From assembly GCF_017948305.1 (NCBI RefSeq), contig NZ_CP072842.1:2486501-2550500 (forward strand): a stretch of 64,000 bases of DNA, given 5' to 3'. Below, piece by piece: positions 43,940 to 51,622 of this stretch. Position 1 is the stretch's first letter; every line of letters begins with the position of its first letter. The notes under the pieces are model-generated. The model ran no database searches. It had not been told where the DNA came from and saw nothing but the letters and a program-made list of their open reading frames with translations. Both the position numbers and the translations under genes were made by a program. Source of the DNA: Faecalibacter bovis. GTDB taxonomy: Bacteria > Bacteroidota > Bacteroidia > Flavobacteriales > Weeksellaceae.

Positions 43940-44284
43940 ATTTATTTTATTGGTTTTAATTATAGTACTAAATTATACTATTATTTTTAATGTTAGGTTT
44001 TTTTAGCACTATTTTAACATAAATATAAGATTATATAGTATTATAAAATTCTATTTACTATTATAATAAAATATGATTAGGTAAAATACATTTTCAATTT
44101 ATAAAGAAAAGTATTGATAAGTAATAAATAGATGTGTTATGATTTAAAATTTTTATAGAAATAATTATGTGATTACATAACTAACTTAAGTCGAAGATTT
44201 TTTAATATACATTTGATCATAACAAAAAAGGTATATATAAATACCTTTACATAAATGAACCTCAAAATTCAATAAACAAGCATC
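43940..44284. other. AT-rich intergenic region without a gene
   Basis: 345 bp upstream of the FAS1 gene and downstream of the ligase-associated operon. It holds the presumed FAS1 promoter (TATAATTTAG on the - strand near 43970, one step from consensus) and the terminator at 44226-44248. No convincing frame, repeat or structured element was seen elsewhere in it. Confidence 0.6.
44226..44248 (-). terminator. Terminator of the ligase-associated repair operon
   Basis: Stem AAAGGTAT/ATACCTTT around a 7-nt AT loop, followed on the - strand by TTTTTTG. Confidence 0.7.
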
Positions 44285-44932
44285 TCACAACTCCATTATA
44301 AAATCATCGTTAAATACATATTTTTTAGAATTTGGAAAATAATCTTTCGTATCCAATCCTGTAAATGAGCTAAATGCAGGTAATATTAATTGATTTTGAT
44401 CGACTACATAACATGGAAGTTTTATAGTATTTCTTGTTGTCATTTTGATACATGCACCTGGATGAATATGCCCTGAAATAACGAAAGCTTTATCAACTAC
44501 AACCTCTTCATGACTGAATAATAAAGTATCCATTTTAAGAATTGAATGGATGTTAAGAATTCCTAAATCTTTAAAATATTCATTAGAAATTCTGTCATGG
44601 TTTCCTTTTATAAGTTCTATTTGTAAAGTTTTAAACTGCGATTTCCAATTTTTAAACGTTTCAAACTCTGAATTTTTACCAGCATGCAAAAAATCCCCCA
44701 CTATTATTAATTTTTGAGCTGAAAAATGATTGATAAGATTTGATAAACGCTGCAAATCCACATTAATCAAGTTGGAAGGCAACGCAATTCCATGTTTTCT
44801 GAAATGTGCTGTTTTTCCTAAATGTAAATCGGAAAGAATTAAAGATTTTTCTTTTGGCCAAAACATCGCCCTTTGATTCGTTAATATCAAATTTTCTAAT
44901 CCTAACTTAACTTCTTTTTCGACGATTTTCAT
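44285..44932 (-). CDS. pdeM: Ligase-associated phosphoesterase/endonuclease PdeM
   Basis: A 215-aa calcineurin-like metallophosphoesterase. Metal-binding motifs in order: LILSDLHLGKTAHF (DxH), IIVGDFLHAG (GD), LIKGNHDR (GNHD) and VISGHIHPG (GHxH). In the ligase-associated DNA damage response cluster this member is called PdeM. It is the last gene of the four-gene operon and overlaps the helicase gene by 26 bases. Confidence 0.92.
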   Translation of the reverse strand: MKIVEKEVKLGLENLILTNQRAMFWPKEKSLILSDLHLGKTAHFRKHGIALPSNLINVDLQRLSNLINHFSAQKLIIVGDFLHAGKNSEFETFKNWKSQFKTLQIELIKGNHDRISNEYFKDLGILNIHSILKMDTLLFSHEEVVVDKAFVISGHIHPGACIKMTTRNTIKLPCYVVDQNQLILPAFSSFTGLDTKDYFPNSKKYVFNDDFIMEL

Positions 44933-47390
44933 TCTTTTTTGCTTTCTTTTTTAAAGTCGCTTCTTGCATTTTACGAATTCGTGTTGCTAAATCTTCACTC
45001 GATAATGATTGTCTTAAACTATCCACTTTTATTGGAAAACTTAGAGGAGAAAAACGATCTGAATTTACTAAAATTATTTTACTGTCATGAATTCTTTCAA
45101 AGGCAGCACGCAAACGAGCTTCTTCCAATTGTAAATTAAAAACTTCCGTGTACGCTTGTCTTAAAAGTAAATTTTCAGGATCGTGTTCATCTAAAACCGA
45201 AAAAATTATACCCGAAGATGATTGTAACGAACGATTATTTACTTGTCTGCCAGGCATTGTTTGCACTACTAAACCTGCTATAACAGCAATATCTCTAAAT
45301 TTACGTTTCGCCATTTCTGCTGCATTAACACTAGAAATAACATCTTGCATAAGATTTTCTTTAGACAAGACAATTTTTAATTCTTCTTCAGTTAAGTTTA
45401 TTTCTGTATCCGAGAATAATTCAAAACCATAATCATTCATTGCCATAGAAAAACTGATTGGATATAATTTCGAAATTCGATAAGCTAGCAATGCAGACAT
45501 GACTTCGTGAACTAATCGACCTTCAAATGGATAAAAAAACAAATGATAACCTTCTCTCGTTTTAATTTTCTCGACTAAAAATTCGTCTTCTTTTGGAATG
45601 AAAGAATTTTCACTTTGAGCTGATAATAATGGATGTAAAAAACGCAGTTCTTTTTCACGAGCGTTTGAACTTAAAGAATCGGCTAATTTTTTTCGTAAAA
45701 AGAAACTTAAATTTGATGTTAATGGTAAACGTCCTCCTAACCAACTTGGTGCAATTGCCTTTCCACTAGAAGCTTTAACGAGCACAGTCATTTCTTTTAA
45801 CATCACAAATTCTAGCACACGACCGGCCAATATAAATTTATCGCCTTTATTTAATTTCGTAATAAAATATTCTTCGACCATTCCGATATATCCACCCGAC
45901 ATAAATTTAACGCGCAACATGGCTTCACTTACAATAGCTCCAATATTCATTCGATGCAACATTGCGATTTTACGTTTTTCAACGACAAGTAATCCATTTT
46001 CATTTTGAACAACTTTATGAAAATCTTCATAATTCTCACCCGTTTTACCGCCTTGCGTGATGAAATAAATACACCATTTCCATTCATCTTCAGTCAATTC
46101 TGAAAACGCAAAAGTTTTCTTTATAATTGGATATATCTCATCTCTTTTAAACCCACCTCCTAATGCCAGAGTCACTAAAAATTGCACCAAAACATCATAT
46201 GCTAAAACAAAAGGTTCACGACTTTCTATTTTTTTCTGTTTCACTGCTTCTTTTAATGCTGAAGCTTCAATTAATTCTAAAGAATGTGTTGGAACAAAAT
46301 AGATGGTTGAAGTTTCAAAAGGTGAATGACCACTTCGACCAGCGCGTTGCATAAAACGTGCAACGCCTTTGCTAGAACCAATTTGTATCACGGTATCCAC
46401 AGGTTTGAAATCGACACCAAGATCAAGAGAAGATGTTGAAACTACTGCCTTTAGCATTCCATTACTCAAATTATCTTCTACCCACTCTCGCAAATTGGCA
46501 TCAATAGAACCGTGATGTAAAGCAATTTGACCAGCAAAATCAGGATATGCATTTAACAATAATTGATACCACATTTCTGCCTGATTTCTGGTATTAGTAA
46601 AAATTAGTGTTGAATTTGAATTTAAAATTATCGGTACAATTTCTTCTACCATTTTTCCACCTAAATGACCTGCCCAAGGTAAAATCTCGACTTCTGGAGG
46701 AAATACAGATATGATTTCGATATTTTTCTTTTCTTTGGCAACTACTTTAGTTCTTTTCTTTTCATAAGGAATCAGAACATCTAAAGCTTCATCTAAATTT
46801 CCAATTGTAGCAGTGATTCCCCAAATTCTAAGTTTTGGATTTCGATGTTTCAAAATAGCCAAAGCCAATTCAATCATCACACCTCTTTTCGTACTTAACA
46901 ATTCATGCCACTCATCAATAGCAATACAAGCAGTCGATTTAAAAAAGCGTTGATTATCTTTTTGTGCTAAAAGCAAGTGTAAACTTTCTGGCGTTACCAA
47001 TAAAACATCAGGCATGTTTTTAACCTGCTGTGTTTTTTTCTTTGGATCGGTATCTCCATTTCGTACATCAACTTCCCAATCTAATCCTATTTCATCAATC
47101 GCTTGTTGCATCGCTCGACCTAAATCTTTTGCTAACGAACGTAATGGAGTAACCCAAATTAATTTTAAACCTTTGGAATATTTCTCTGGTTGATTAAAAA
47201 AATCAATTAAAACTGCGATAAAAACAGAATAAGTTTTACCAAAACCTGTTGGCGCAATGACCATACCTGAATAACCATTAGAAAATCTTTGCCATGCTTC
47301 TTTCTGAAAAGAAAAAGGCTCAATATTTTTCTCGGTCATCCAGTTATGAATTATTTGATATCCTGTTGATTGTTCAAATTTATTGCTCAC
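44907..47390 (-). CDS. Ligase-associated DEXH-box DNA helicase (Lhr-like)
   Basis: An 827-aa SF2 helicase of the Lhr family. Walker A is MVIAPTGFGKTYSVFIAVL near residue 42, followed by TPLRSLAKDLGRAM, the DEXH box CIAIDEWHELLSTKRG, and the C-terminal motifs STSSLDLGVDFKPVDTVIQI and FMQRAGRSGHSPFE. A long C-terminal extension with WH and Lhr-core-like parts completes the family length. It starts inside the ligase stop region (4-base overlap), so the genes are translationally coupled. Confidence 0.93.
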   Translation of the reverse strand: MSNKFEQSTGYQIIHNWMTEKNIEPFSFQKEAWQRFSNGYSGMVIAPTGFGKTYSVFIAVLIDFFNQPEKYSKGLKLIWVTPLRSLAKDLGRAMQQAIDEIGLDWEVDVRNGDTDPKKKTQQVKNMPDVLLVTPESLHLLLAQKDNQRFFKSTACIAIDEWHELLSTKRGVMIELALAILKHRNPKLRIWGITATIGNLDEALDVLIPYEKKRTKVVAKEKKNIEIISVFPPEVEILPWAGHLGGKMVEEIVPIILNSNSTLIFTNTRNQAEMWYQLLLNAYPDFAGQIALHHGSIDANLREWVEDNLSNGMLKAVVSTSSLDLGVDFKPVDTVIQIGSSKGVARFMQRAGRSGHSPFETSTIYFVPTHSLELIEASALKEAVKQKKIESREPFVLAYDVLVQFLVTLALGGGFKRDEIYPIIKKTFAFSELTEDEWKWCIYFITQGGKTGENYEDFHKVVQNENGLLVVEKRKIAMLHRMNIGAIVSEAMLRVKFMSGGYIGMVEEYFITKLNKGDKFILAGRVLEFVMLKEMTVLVKASSGKAIAPSWLGGRLPLTSNLSFFLRKKLADSLSSNAREKELRFLHPLLSAQSENSFIPKEDEFLVEKIKTREGYHLFFYPFEGRLVHEVMSALLAYRISKLYPISFSMAMNDYGFELFSDTEINLTEEELKIVLSKENLMQDVISSVNAAEMAKRKFRDIAVIAGLVVQTMPGRQVNNRSLQSSSGIIFSVLDEHDPENLLLRQAYTEVFNLQLEEARLRAAFERIHDSKIILVNSDRFSPLSFPIKVDSLRQSLSSEDLATRIRKMQEATLKKKAKKNENRRKRS

Positions 47391-48967
47391 GTTATTAGTT
47401 TTTTTATCTCTTCGATATCATCTATTTCATCAACTTTTTTATCTTTTCTCCATCTTATAATTCGTGGAAATCGTAGGGCAACTCCAGATTTATGTCGGCT
47501 GCTGTAACCAATACCTTCAAAAGCCAGTTCGAACACAAGTTCAGGTTTTACAGTACGAACGGGACCAAATTTTTCTACCACGTTTTTAGAAATAAATTTG
47601 CTGATTTCTTGTATTTCTTTATCAGTTAAACCAGAATAAGCTTTAGCAATTGTAACTAATTTTCCCTCTTTTTTAACTGCAAATGTGTAATCTGTATAAT
47701 ATCCACTTCTTCTACCACTACCTTTCTGAGCATAAACTAAAACTGCATCTATGGTTAATGGATCAATTTTCCATTTCCACCAATCCCCTTTTTTTCTCCC
47801 AGTATGATAAGGTGAATTAGTCGCTTTTAACATCAATCCTTCGGAATTAATATTTCTAGAATTTTCACGTATGCTTATTAAATCGTTCCAATTCTTAAAA
47901 TTGATAGCTTCTGAAATAAAAACTCTTTCAGAAGGATTATCCATTAAAATATGTTGAAGCATTTTACGTCTTTCAGCAAGTGGTATCTCTCGTAAATCTT
48001 CGCCTTCAAACTCTAATAAATCATAAGCAAAAACAACGACAGGAATTTCATCCAACATTTTTTTACTTAACGTTTTACGATTTAACCTTTTCTGAAGTTC
48101 ATTAAAATTTAAAACTTTCCCCTCTTTATAAGCTAGAATTTCTCCATCTAAAACGAAATTTCCTTTCCAATTTAAAAGTTCTTCATGAATTTCAGGAAAT
48201 TGATTTGTAACCAATTCTTCACCACGCGACCAAATAAAAATTTCTTCATTACGCTTAATCATTTGGCCTCTAATTCCATCCCATTTGTATTCGATTTGCC
48301 ATTCGTTAACCGAACCTAAATCTTCCAAATCTTTTTCGAGTGAATAAGCCAAACAAAATGGATAAGGTTTTGACAAATTAGTGTCAGTATACTCGCCTTT
48401 TATCAAGGAATCAAAATCCACATCTTGAGGATTCCAATCTCCCATAATTGCGTGTGCAACAGCACTAGAATCCATGTCATAATACTTTGCAAGTGTATTA
48501 ATTAATCCCTTTGAAGAAACACCTATTCTGAAACTTCCACCTAATAATTTATTGAAAATAAAACGTTCAATCGTATCTAAACCTTCCCATGCTTGAAGCA
48601 CAAAATCTTTTTTTTCATCTTCAGATTTATCTTTCAATTCAATAATTTTCTGCATCCAATCTGCTAAAGAATTCTCTATTTTATACTTTGGCGGAGGAAG
48701 TAAAAGTGAAATCGTTTCGCCCAAATCACCAACAGAAGAATAACTTTCGACAAACAACCATTCTGGGATTTGAGTAATTTCCATCACCCATTGTTTAATC
48801 AAAGTAGAATTTACATTTCTCTTTGGTTTTTTACCTGTGAACAAAGCCAAAAACCACAATTTATCTTCTGAAGAAGCAACATTTAGATATTGAATTATTG
48901 CTTCCTGTTTTAATAAAGTTTTGTTTGTGCTTTCTAATGCATTAATTAAAATTGCAAATTCTCTCAT
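47387..48967 (-). CDS. ATP-dependent DNA ligase of the ligase-associated repair cluster
   Basis: A 526-aa ATP-dependent DNA ligase. An N-terminal helical DNA-binding domain (residues 1-200) precedes the adenylation motif QIEYKWDGIRGQMIKRNEE, whose Lys receives AMP. Further motifs are FVLDGEILAYKEG, SEGLMLKATNSPYHTGRKKG and WWKWKIDPLTIDAVLVYAQ. An OB-fold C-terminus ends with ALRFPRIIRWRKDKKVDEID. Bacteria keep an NAD ligase for replication; this type is linked to damage repair such as cross-links. It overlaps its neighbours on both sides by 4 bases. Confidence 0.94.
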   Translation of the reverse strand: MREFAILINALESTNKTLLKQEAIIQYLNVASSEDKLWFLALFTGKKPKRNVNSTLIKQWVMEITQIPEWLFVESYSSVGDLGETISLLLPPPKYKIENSLADWMQKIIELKDKSEDEKKDFVLQAWEGLDTIERFIFNKLLGGSFRIGVSSKGLINTLAKYYDMDSSAVAHAIMGDWNPQDVDFDSLIKGEYTDTNLSKPYPFCLAYSLEKDLEDLGSVNEWQIEYKWDGIRGQMIKRNEEIFIWSRGEELVTNQFPEIHEELLNWKGNFVLDGEILAYKEGKVLNFNELQKRLNRKTLSKKMLDEIPVVVFAYDLLEFEGEDLREIPLAERRKMLQHILMDNPSERVFISEAINFKNWNDLISIRENSRNINSEGLMLKATNSPYHTGRKKGDWWKWKIDPLTIDAVLVYAQKGSGRRSGYYTDYTFAVKKEGKLVTIAKAYSGLTDKEIQEISKFISKNVVEKFGPVRTVKPELVFELAFEGIGYSSRHKSGVALRFPRIIRWRKDKKVDEIDDIEEIKKLIT

Positions 48968-49968
48968 TCGTTCTCAGATTCAAGAGTTACTTCATCATTT
49001 CCATATTCAGTTTTAACTTCTGCAGCTTTGATTCCAATTTCATTTAGATATTTTGAAAACACAGCAGTTTGACCATGAGTGACATGAACCATTTCGGCAC
49101 CTGTATCTTTAATAGCACTTATCAAACCTTGCCAATCAGCATGATCGCTAATAGCAAAACCAGCATCAGCACTTCTCCAACGACGAGCTCCACGAATCTG
49201 CATCCATCCAGAGCAAATAGCATATGCTAAATTTGGAATTTTCTTCATTCCAGGATTTTCAACTAATGCAGGAGGTAAAATAACTATTTTTTTATCAAGA
49301 ATTTTTTTGTCTTCGCGTAAATCCGCTATTTTATAATCTGGTAATCGGACTCCAACACTTTCGTAGGCTTCATTTAATTTCGCAATAGAATAATGAACAT
49401 ACATTTCATCTAAACCTTCCAAAGCTTTCATTATACGTTGCGATTTACCCAATGAATACCCAATGAAAACTGATGTTTTTCCAATTTCTTGATTTTTCAA
49501 AACCCAATTTCTTAACATTTGCTCTTGTTCAGATATAGTTAACCAATTATAAATAGGAAGTCCAAAAGTACTTTCGGTAACAAATTCATTACATTTAACG
49601 ACTTCAAAAGGAGTTGAAATCCCATCATCTTGTGTTTTGTAATCACCTGAAACGACTGAAACAAAACCTTTATATTCCATACGAATTTGAGCAGAACCTA
49701 TAATATGACCAGCAGGATGCATAGAGACTTTAACCCCATTTATATTTAGAACCTCACCATAAGAAATACTTTGACAAGTGATGTCTTTACCAATGCGAGA
49801 ATGTAGAATCGGTTTGGTAAAATGATGACAAAGATATTTTTTCATTCCACTACGAGCATGATCTGCGTGCCCATGCGTTATCACAGCTAAATCAACTGGT
49901 CGCCAAGGATCGATGTAAAATTTGCCCGGAATACAGTATATTCCTTTGTTTGTAAATTTTAAAAGCAT
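48964..49968 (-). CDS. Ligase-associated metallo-beta-lactamase-fold exonuclease
   Basis: A 334-aa MBL/beta-CASP-fold nuclease related to mRNA 3'-end processing factors and SNM1. The HxHxDH motif is VITHGHADHARSG near residue 33; MHPAGHIIGSAQI, SVVSGDYKTQDDG and the C-terminal AGFAISDHADWQGLI are the other metal or active-site blocks. It is the first gene of the operon, preceded by a perfect 24-bp inverted repeat about 40 bp upstream of its start. Confidence 0.92.
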   Translation of the reverse strand: MLLKFTNKGIYCIPGKFYIDPWRPVDLAVITHGHADHARSGMKKYLCHHFTKPILHSRIGKDITCQSISYGEVLNINGVKVSMHPAGHIIGSAQIRMEYKGFVSVVSGDYKTQDDGISTPFEVVKCNEFVTESTFGLPIYNWLTISEQEQMLRNWVLKNQEIGKTSVFIGYSLGKSQRIMKALEGLDEMYVHYSIAKLNEAYESVGVRLPDYKIADLREDKKILDKKIVILPPALVENPGMKKIPNLAYAICSGWMQIRGARRWRSADAGFAISDHADWQGLISAIKDTGAEMVHVTHGQTAVFSKYLNEIGIKAAEVKTEYGNDEVTLESENE

Positions 49969-50007
49969 GAAAAACTTAATAGATTAAAACCACTAGCAAT
50001 AACCTTC

Positions 50008-50031
50008 CCATTTGAAATTGATTTCAAATGG
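50008..50031. promoter_or_regulatory. Perfect inverted repeat upstream of the ligase-associated operon
   Basis: Two 11-bp arms, CCATTTGAAAT and ATTTCAAATGG, around a TG centre. No T run follows on either strand, so it is unlikely to be a terminator. Position about 40 bp upstream of the first gene suits an operator overlapping a promoter. The protein that would bind is unknown. Confidence 0.5.
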
Positions 50032-50123
50032 TTTATTTACAACTAATCTTAACAATTATTATGCCTTAGAATGATATTCAATTCATTAAAAACTTGAATC
50101 ACGTTTTAAAAATCTATGGGTAT

Positions 50124-50148
50124 AAAAAAAGCAGGAATGAATCCTGCT
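50124..50148 (-). terminator. Terminator of the zeta-like module (copy A of a 25-bp repeat)
   Basis: Seven A, then an 18-bp palindrome-like segment GCAGGAAT-G-AATCCTGC; on the - strand it ends in a T run. It differs by one base from the terminator at 51186-51210. Confidence 0.85.
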
Positions 50149-50152
50149 GAAG

Positions 50153-50881
50153 TTATTGTAATAATTTGATAAACCAATTGGGTACTTTATCATCCATGAT
50201 TTCTAATTCACTTTTTTTAACTTGTGCGAAAAGCTTCATTTCTTTAGTCGAATTATCAAAAATATAGGCTTTATCAACCAATTTTAGTGCTGGAAATAAA
50301 TTTTTCAAAGTAGAGTAATAACGCTTAATTACCTTTTCTTCTGGTACTGGATGTCCCCCTTTCTCAACCCTATTCTCTATACGAGAAATATTAATCAAAG
50401 GATCTTCAATACATACAAAATACATATATGTTTTGAACCCACGCCTTTTAGCATCCATAATCTCATCCAATTTCGATGGATGACTCATTACAGTTTCGAA
50501 TGAATAGGATTTACCTTTAACTAATAAGTGTTTGCGTATAAATGATGTAATAAATGCTGCTTCATAACTGTGCGTAGATTTCGATTTATCCACTAACACA
50601 TTATTTTTGAATATAACATCAATGGATTTACCCTCTAATTTTGCCTTCTCAAAAAGAGAAATTGATGCTGATTCTGTTTTAAAATCTTAAAAATCCTTTT
50701 CGGTAAGTTTCAGTTCATATCGATCAAGATCTATGAACCCTTTTAATGAAATTTCCTTTTCGATCAGATCAGAATTGATGAAATATCCTGCATTAAATTT
50801 AGATGAAATGGTTTCGAATAGTGTAGACTTTCCAGATCCGTTTGGACCAGCAAAAACGCGTAAACGTTTTATTTTAGGCAT
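50153..50881 (-). pseudogene. Zeta-toxin-like kinase gene interrupted by one in-frame TAA
   Basis: The N-terminal part (50687-50881) has the P-loop RVFAGPNGSGKSTLFETI and NSDLIEKEISLKG and ends TEKDF-stop. The same frame continues without any other stop as DFKTESASISLFEKAKLEGK up to KSYSFETVMSHPSKLDEIMD, FKTYMYFVCIEDPLINISRI, ENRVEKGGHPVPEEKVIKRY and a normal end at 50153, 242 codons in all. This is the order of zeta-toxin/UDP-N-acetylglucosamine-kinase-like proteins of Bacteroidetes. The break is a single TAA (codons TTT-TAA-GAT at about 50687). It could be a recent nonsense mutation or an error. Confidence 0.75.
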
Positions 50882-51108
50882 AGTTTAGAACCTTTTTTTA
50901 ATTCAGCTGGAACCTTAACACGATCAATAGTCTTGATAACCTTAATCTCACCATTTGGTTGTTTTTCTACAATTCGATTCCCTTGAACATACTGAACCGA
51001 TAAATCTAATGCTTCCGAAACTCTTATTGCAGTTTGAGATGCAGACTTGGCTAAACGATTAAGAACGTTAGTTTCTTCTAATTTTAGTATATCTGAGTCT
51101 TTGTTCAT
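50869..51108 (-). CDS. Small partner (antitoxin-like) protein of the zeta-like kinase
   Basis: A 79-aa protein starting at MNKDSDILKLEETNVLNRLA; the longer open frame upstream encodes a hydrophobic stretch I consider non-coding. The second half, VQYVQGNRIVEKQPNGEIKV then IKTIDRVKVPAELKKGSKL, is the pattern seen in small genes just before zeta-like kinases in Bacteroidetes. It overlaps the kinase gene by 13 bases, so translation is coupled. An antitoxin role is inferred from position only. The small gene looks intact although the kinase is broken. Confidence 0.65.
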   Translation of the reverse strand: MNKDSDILKLEETNVLNRLAKSASQTAIRVSEALDLSVQYVQGNRIVEKQPNGEIKVIKTIDRVKVPAELKKGSKLCLK

Positions 51109-51185
51109 TTTGAAAGGTTTTATTGAAAATAGTTTCCAAATAAATATAAGCAAATTTAGTGAAACCATTACAATAATCAAATCCA

Positions 51186-51210
51186 AAAAAAAGCAGGAAT
51201 AAATCCTGCT
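51186..51210 (-). terminator. Terminator of the secreted small-protein gene (copy B of a 25-bp repeat)
   Basis: Seven A then GCAGGAAT-A-AATCCTGC, one base different from copy A at 50124. It forms a stem with a T run on the - strand, 8 bp after the gene stop at 51218. Confidence 0.88.
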
Positions 51211-51217
51211 TTGTATG

Positions 51218-51613
51218 TTATAATGAACATGCGTATTCCATCATTATTTCTCCTAAAGAGTCTGGTACTGCATCAGTCCATTCTCTATTATAAATTTCTA
51301 CTTTATGTCTCTCTACAATTTTACCTTCTGAATTATAGAATATCATTTCATGCATCATAGATGTATTTTCTTCACAGTTATATTCATGTAAGATTAATGC
51401 ATAACCATTTTTAATTTTAACGTTATTTGATAATTCAAATTCATCACTAAAATACTTTGTCCATACTTTTCTATTATTAGAGGCAAAAACTTTTGAGTAT
51501 TTATCTTGCATAAAATAAGTATTTCCTTCTGATGTTTCACCTATTTCTACCCATTCCTGAGCATTAACAAACCCTGAAATTAGCATTACTGCCACAATGT
51601 ATAAATTATTCAT
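51218..51613 (-). CDS. Secreted protein resembling surface-adhesin E domain
   Basis: A 131-aa protein with signal peptide MNNLYIVAVMLISGFVNAQ. The mature part has EWVEIGETSEGNTYFM, RKVWTKYFSDEF, LILHEYNCEEN and ends TDAVPDSLGEIMMEYACSL. The two Cys (in YNCEE and YACSL), the W near the middle and the PxS near the end match the pattern of the small surface-adhesin protein E-like family. It begins 9 bp after the hsdR stop, so it may be co-transcribed with the restriction genes. Function unknown. Confidence 0.6.
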   Translation of the reverse strand: MNNLYIVAVMLISGFVNAQEWVEIGETSEGNTYFMQDKYSKVFASNNRKVWTKYFSDEFELSNNVKIKNGYALILHEYNCEENTSMMHEMIFYNSEGKIVERHKVEIYNREWTDAVPDSLGEIMMEYACSL

Positions 51614-51622
51614 AATCAATGA

